A stretch of DNA of 64,000 nt. It comes from Nectonema munidae (Eukaryota; Nematomorpha; Nectonematoida; Nectonematidae). The notes under the pieces are model-generated. The model saw only the letters and a program-made list of their open reading frames with translations, made no database searches and was not told where the DNA came from. The DNA lies in the NCBI GenBank assembly GCA_030549495.1, contig JAUIRK010000150.1, forward strand, positions 341,075 through 405,074, in the 5' to 3' direction. A program made the position numbers and the translations under genes. This document shows positions 58,810-64,000 of the stretch, in pieces; the first letter of the stretch is position 1; the number at the start of each line of letters is the position of its first letter.

Positions 58810-61800
58810 CTAATTGGGTGAATGGATGGGCAAGACAATAAGTTTAGGTTCAATTACATTAATCAATTTATTAAGTTTGATGAGAAGGGATGGATAATAG
58901 ATTAGGTCAGTTAGGGAGATAGGAAAACGTCCAAGAGTGCGCATTGTCGAGTTAATGAAATTTTCGCAGATTGTGTGGGTGTATTGACATGTAAAAATAA
59001 TGTGGTAGGGTGACTCTGAAAATTCATGACATAAACGACATAAGCTATCGTTAGAAATTTTTCGTTGAAGTAAGTATTCTTTGCAAGATACATGACCTGA
59101 CAGCCATCTAATAAGAGGTCGGGTTATTTTGAAATTGCTTTGGCTCCATGTATATTGAATTGCTTGTACATTTGAGAATGAATTGGTTAAACGCGACTTT
59201 GAAGAAATACTTTCCCTGTTCCAGATTTTATAAACGTGGTCAATAAAAACCAAGTTGAAAACTTTGAAGTGGGTGGAAAGGGACAAGACGGGTGAGAGAT
59301 GACTTGCTTGCTTGGCTAAGATGTCGACATAGTGGTTTTCGTAGATATCAGTGTGGGATGGGCACCAATTAAAGCTTAAAGAGAATTTGTTAGATAAAAG
59401 GAGGAGTTTCGGATAAATGAGAGATATAGAGTAGGGAATTCGGGAAGTCAGGTTGAGATGATGAATAGTGTTACGAGAATCAGTAAAAAAGCTTAAATGT
59501 TTGAAAGAAGAAAAAGACTGGATATTGGAAAGAAGATGGTTACAAGCAGAGAGGATAGCAATTGATTCAGCTTCTGATGTGGAGAGTAAGGAATCAATTG
59601 GAGCTTGGAATTTGAAGAAAGGAGAAATTGAGAAAGGCTTAAAAAAGGCCCATGCTATTGAGCAATGATTTGAAGACTTCGAAGCATCGGAAAAGATACG
59701 CAAAATATGAGGGCTAATGCGAGATGTCAAAATAGACGATTTTGCTAAACTGTTATTACGACAAATATTTAGAGAGTATGGAAGGGGTGATGAGGGATGC
59801 TTTAAAGTTATAGATGGCAAATTACGATGAACAAGGTGAACTTTCAAGTTAGGAGCAAAAGAGGAAAGTAGTGAGTTAAAGAAACTGAAGGAAGGCGTGA
59901 TGTCAGAAAAATCGTGAGAAGTTAAGAGTGGAGGATTGCAAGATTTATACATGAAAATAAATCTCTTTAGTAAAATCTTTTTTAGTTGAAGATGGAGAGG
60001 AGGAATATCTAGCATAATTTCAAGTAAGCTAGTAGAGGTAGAGCGGAATGCCTTGGATATAGAGAGGAGACATAGCCTATGAATTTTAGAAAGTAGATGG
60101 AGCGAAGATGGATGAAGAAGAGCTAAGCCCCAGGAGAGAATACCGTATTGGATGATAGGAAGGACAATGCCGGTGTATATAAAACGAGAGTGAGAGACAG
60201 ACAAGCCCCATTTGTAAGCAACGACTTTTTTTGTGGAAAAAATTATGAAGCTTAGCTTTTTGTATAAACTTTTGAAGTATTCCGTCCAACGTAAGTTGGA
60301 TTGGAAAGTGAGCCCGAGATATTTCACAGATGATGAGGGTGTTATATAGGTCGAGTTTAAAGTGACACCAAGATTTGAAATTGATTTTCGAGTGAAATGG
60401 ATCAACGACGTTTTAGATGGATTAAAGGAGATCTTGAATGAGTTAGAAAATTTCACTAGAGATTTAAAAAAGGCTGAAATTCTATAAAGATTCTTAATAA
60501 GTGAGTCACTTGAGAAGGAGAAAACAATGTCATCAGAATAACATTGAGCGAATTCTGTATTTGACCTAATAAAGTCGAGGATTGGATTGATTAGGACAAT
60601 CCAGAGAATATCCGAGAGGCAACCACCTTGTGGTGTAGATAGAGAGAGAGAATGAACAGCAGAGAAGAATTTATATTTGAAGATGAGTTGTCTGTTTGAG
60701 AGGTAACTAGATATTAATTTTATAAGGTATTTGGGGTAGGCTTTAGATAATAGATTGGAAAGAATAGCAGGATGCCAAGCATTATTAAACGCATTGGATA
60801 TGTCTAGGAAAATAGAAGAGCATATTTTTTTCTCTTGATTTGATTTTTCAATGTAAGTGGAGAAGTTTGAAAGAGCGGATTCGGTATTTCTGAACGGTAG
60901 GTAAGCACATTGAAGATTATTAATGAGATTGTGGGAGTGAATTTGATATATAAGTCGACGTCTAATAATTTTTTCAAAAATTTTACCTAAGGCTGGAAGA
61001 ATAGTGATGGGGCGCCAGTTGGAAGAAATGTTTAGATCTTTATGTGGTTTCGGAATAAAAATGAGACGACCTATTTTCCAAATGGAAGGAAAGTGAGAAA
61101 GAGATAGAATAGAATTGAAGACTAAGATAAGGTGTTTGATGAAGAGATGAAATGATCTTTGAATATGTAAGGGAGTAATCAGATCAAAACTAGAAGAAGA
61201 TCTAGAGTTAAGATTGTCGATAGTTTGGGTTATTTCCTTGATGGTGATCTCAGGGAATGAGGAATTCTGAATTTTAGAAAGTGAAAAGGCCACCTTAGCT
61301 CGCAGTAATGAGTGATTCACGTCATCAAAAGTAGGTGAATCATGAGGGAAAAAAAGAAGTAAGAAAAGAAGGATTGTGATAGATTTTGTTCGGGAGGAAA
61401 GAAGAATTGATGAAAGGAAGATCAGCTTGCTTTTTCTTATTGGATAATGCGTTGATAATTTTCCAAGGATTTTTGCTTGCTTGAGAGGTGTATTTGATCC
61501 AAGAGTCTCTTTTCTCTTGCCTGATTGCAGATTTGAAATCAGCTATACAACTTTGATATTTTAAAAGAGAAGGCGTGGTTCTTTGCTTTCTAAAACTTTT
61601 GAGAGCTTGACGTGCGGCTGACTTCAGGCGAGAAAGATTTGAATTCCAGAAGAAAGCATTTTTCCTAGCAAACACACGATTTTTGGGAGTTGAAGAAGAA
61701 ATGCTTTCAGAAATCGTATTGTTTAACTGAAGAGAGAATTCTTCTAACTCTAAAGTAGAAGATAGAGAACGGTGGGCAGAAGGAAGATTCTTTTTAAGGG

Positions 61801-62554
61801 ATTTGAGAAATGTTAGCCAATGGAGATGGTTATTTGTTGAAACGTATGTCGAACAGCTAGAGGGTGAGGTATCAATTTGAAAAGTGATAAAATGATGGTC
61901 AGAAGCTGATGGGTTGTCGGATATAGACCAGTTCAGGATATGGCTGAGAGAAAACTTTGAGGTTAGAGTTAGATCAATGTGGGACGAAACAGGAGAATTT
62001 CTAACTGATTTAAAGAAAGTTGGTTCCTTGGATTTGTCGGCTAGAAAGAGTTCGTTTGAGGAAAGAAAAGATAACAGGACATTGCCTCTTGTATTTGCAG
62101 CGTAGTCCCAGAGTAGAGATCGTGCATTGGAGTCAGTACAGATGATCAAGTGAAACTGATTTGAAAAATTATAAGAAATAAATGCTTTTGCATTACGGAG
62201 AGAAGTAGAGAATGATTCAGGGATAACGGTTGAATTAGAAGGAGAGCAATACAAGGAGCAGAAGAGGATTGGAGTTGGCTTCGAATGAACAAATGTGAAG
62301 AAATAACTCGTTGTGGAGAAAGATGGTAGAGGAGTGTGTGAAAGAGAGGATTTTATAACTATGCATGCTGAATAGAAAGAGATAGGATTTCCAAAAAGAA
62401 CTGAGTAACCACTAGGGATGTTAGGAAAAGACGAATTGATGACATAAGGTTCATTGATAGAAAGAATATCATAAAAGTTACTGTATAGAATGTTTAACAG
62501 GTTGGACGATGCAATTGAGGAATGATTCAAATTTATATGAAGAAAGTTCAACAT
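58810..62554 (-). CDS. LINE ORF2: AP endonuclease, RT, RNase H (family 2), one apparent frameshift
   Basis: Frame 62554-61340 (404 residues) is the AP endonuclease: LHINLNHS, INEPYV (Glu), CTDSNARSLLWD (Asp, Asn), SSHIDLTLTS and SASDHHF. A one-base slip in a T-run near 61350 passes to frame 61320-58810 (836 residues). There the RT shows FLDISNAF (171-178), STPQGGCLSD (228-237) and YSDD (261-264). RNase H shows D545, E585 (or E583), D614, H656 and D666. A C-terminal knuckle CRLC...H....C...H lies near residue 770. Target-primed reverse transcription would make new copies at nicked DNA. Complete motifs and few lesions make this the youngest element in the window. Confidence 0.93.
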
Positions 62555-63637
62555 TTAAGAGAGTTAAGAAGAGATTTGTGATTGGATAAGAGATTAGAGT
62601 TGAGTTGGATAAAGAAAGGGCAAGTGGATGATCCTGAGGAATGATTCTGTGAACAGTTAAAGCAGCTAAGTTTAGAATTGTCATTTAGGAACAGACAGTC
62701 TTGAGAGGAATGGCCTCTGTTTCCACAGTGAGAGCAATTGGAAGACGTAGCCTTGCAGAAATGTTCAGAGTGTCCAAATTTCAAACACTTCTGACAATGA
62801 CGCACTTTCGGAAGAGATACTTTAATATACAGGATAGTATAATTGAGAATTACTCTGGGGTTATCCAGTAGATGTTTGCAAATTTGAGAATTGCTTGGCT
62901 TAAGGAGCGCAGTGTAAGAAGATTCTCCTACCTTGCCTATTGTTCTCAGAGGGATCAGATTACCAATAGTTTTAATATTTAAATTTTCACTTGAGATAGC
63001 ATTGGTAAGACTGTCTAGAGGTATAGTGTTGGGGATGCTTGTGAGAAAAAAGTTAGGAAGAAGAGGAGGAACATTTTCAACTTTGTGTCCCCTGTTGGAC
63101 AGAGATTTCACAGCAAAATCTTTTTTCTTTGCTTGAAGAAAATTGAAAAAGATGAGCTCCTGTAGAGGTGGATTTTGTTTTCGAGATAGAGAGTGAGTTA
63201 GAGTCTGTGTTCAGGTCCTTTACAATTGTTTTTCTGAAAGAGGCTTTTTCTACTCGGTCAGTAATAGGTTTAACAGGATTTATCATAATGGATAGCTTGG
63301 GGTCAAAGGCTTTTTTCAATGATGGAAGGGCCAATATCTTCGTTGGATTAGAGGATGGTTGTAGAGGTATAGAAGCTTTGCTTGCAACAGCGTTAGAGTA
63401 AGATTGTTGAATAGAAGGAGAAGAAATAGATGGATTGTTTTCGAATTGGTTGGCATGAATAAGAATTACTTCGGATCTAAGATTAGCGAAATCCAAAAGA
63501 GCCTCAGCTGGGAGAGAATGTTTAGCGATGAATTTGTCAAAAAGATCAAAAATTTTTTGTGAAGATGTATAAGGTGGGGTGGACATGTGTGTTGGACTGT
63601 CTATGTGAGCCCGTTTAGGTAGAGATGACATATCCAA
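62548..63637 (-). CDS. LINE ORF1 protein (family 2), one apparent frameshift
   Basis: Starts MDMSSLPKRAHIDSP at 63637. The first 186-codon frame is Ser/Pro-rich (SSPSIQQSYSNAVASK). The second frame (63111-62548) continues with NVPPLLPNFFLTSIPN, an RRM-like region, and then three zinc knuckles: CQKCLKFGHSEHFC, CSHCGNRGHSSQDC and CFNCSQNHSSGSSTC. The frames meet at an A-run near 63120, where one missing A explains the break. It is the RNA-binding gag-like protein of the LINE. Its last codons overlap the ORF2 start (ATGTTGA, 62554-62548), as in family 1. Confidence 0.88.
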
Positions 63638-63640
63638 GAA

Positions 63641-64000
63641 ATAAACTCTAAAAAATTAAACTTACCAAAGAAAACTACAATACTTAATTACTTTGAAAAG
63701 AGTAATTAAATAGCTAAGATATTTAAAATATTGAAATAATTGTGAATTAAAATTAAGAGTGATACAAAAAAAAAATAATTTATTTTTAAATTAAAACAGA
63801 CTCTTTAAAATCAAAATTTCAGTTATTAAATGAGAAAAGCAAAGCAAAAGTAAATACTTAGTGTTTTTAATAATGTAATCAAACTTTTAAAAATCAAAAA
63901 AAAAAAAATATAAATAAAAATGAAATTGTCCTGTTAGTAGTTGGAGCTAAAAGGGAAAAAGTTATCTGATTTTTTGTGATGAAATTGTGTAAAAAATAAT
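63641..64000. other. Probable LINE 5' UTR and flank
   Basis: AT-rich, no frame. Part is expected to be the family 2 promoter/5' UTR, but no boundary or target duplication can be seen. Confidence 0.4.

Larger units (their letters stand above)
58632..63640 (-). mobile_element. LINE family 2, nearly intact (I-superfamily-like)
   Basis: Minus-strand element of about 5 kb: ORF1 from 63637, ORF2 from 62554 to 58810, a 3' UTR of about 155 bases, and a tetranucleotide tail at 58632-58653. All catalytic residues of endonuclease, RT and RNase H are present. Only two frame disruptions are visible, both at homopolymers (near 63120 and 61350), so it is either a very young copy or carries base-calling errors. 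The 5' end lies between 63640 and the window edge and was not located. Confidence 0.93.

Overview
The window is AT-rich, intron-bearing eukaryotic DNA, dominated by transposable-element remains and tandem repeats. The mix fits an invertebrate, probably an arthropod: LINEs with CCHC ORF1, AP endonuclease, reverse transcriptase (RT) and RNase H; hAT, piggyBac and MULE elements; a Penelope-like fragment; and a 77-bp GT-AG intron. A TE-rich crustacean is my guess, but nothing here fixes the species. I see no rRNA, tRNA, CRISPR array or prokaryotic operon.

The main structure is a large direct duplication. Positions 1-19843 (copy A) recur at 29875-49692 (copy B) at roughly 98-99% identity by eye. 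Both copies carry the same series: LINE family 1 on the minus strand, a lone satellite monomer, an older LINE RT relic, a decayed piggyBac transposase, a two-exon gene of unknown function, a MULE with a PHD-like finger, a 682-bp inverted-repeat element, a 214-bp hAT MITE, a second lone satellite monomer, and two opposed LINE relics. The small transposons have identical target-site duplications in both copies, so the locus was duplicated after they inserted.

Between the copies (19844-29874) lie a LINE RT relic split by a hAT MITE, two neighbouring ~150-bp-period satellite arrays (22.4-24.3 kb and 24.9-26.1 kb), a TTAA-bounded terminus, a LINE ORF1 relic, and the 3' half of LINE family 1. To the right of copy B the sequence is a mosaic: a 0.9-kb third copy of the piggyBac-bearing segment (49699-50608) joins a second copy of the array-2 block (50611-51978), which again stops exactly at TTAA.

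The right end holds low-complexity AT-rich DNA, a 2135-bp hAT transposon with both inverted repeats and its 8-bp target duplication (54578-56712), a Penelope-like GIY-YIG fragment (58217-58465), and a nearly intact LINE of family 2 (58632 to about 63640, minus strand) disrupted by only two apparent one-base homopolymer indels.

The only candidate host gene is the unrecognised one at 5181-5987 and 35048-35858. It is open in copy B and frameshifted in copy A, and it lies in a tract where the copies differ far more than elsewhere. I found no defence-like or biosynthetic gene system. The least explained features are the paired satellite arrays with their TTAA-bounded end and the divergent gene tract.
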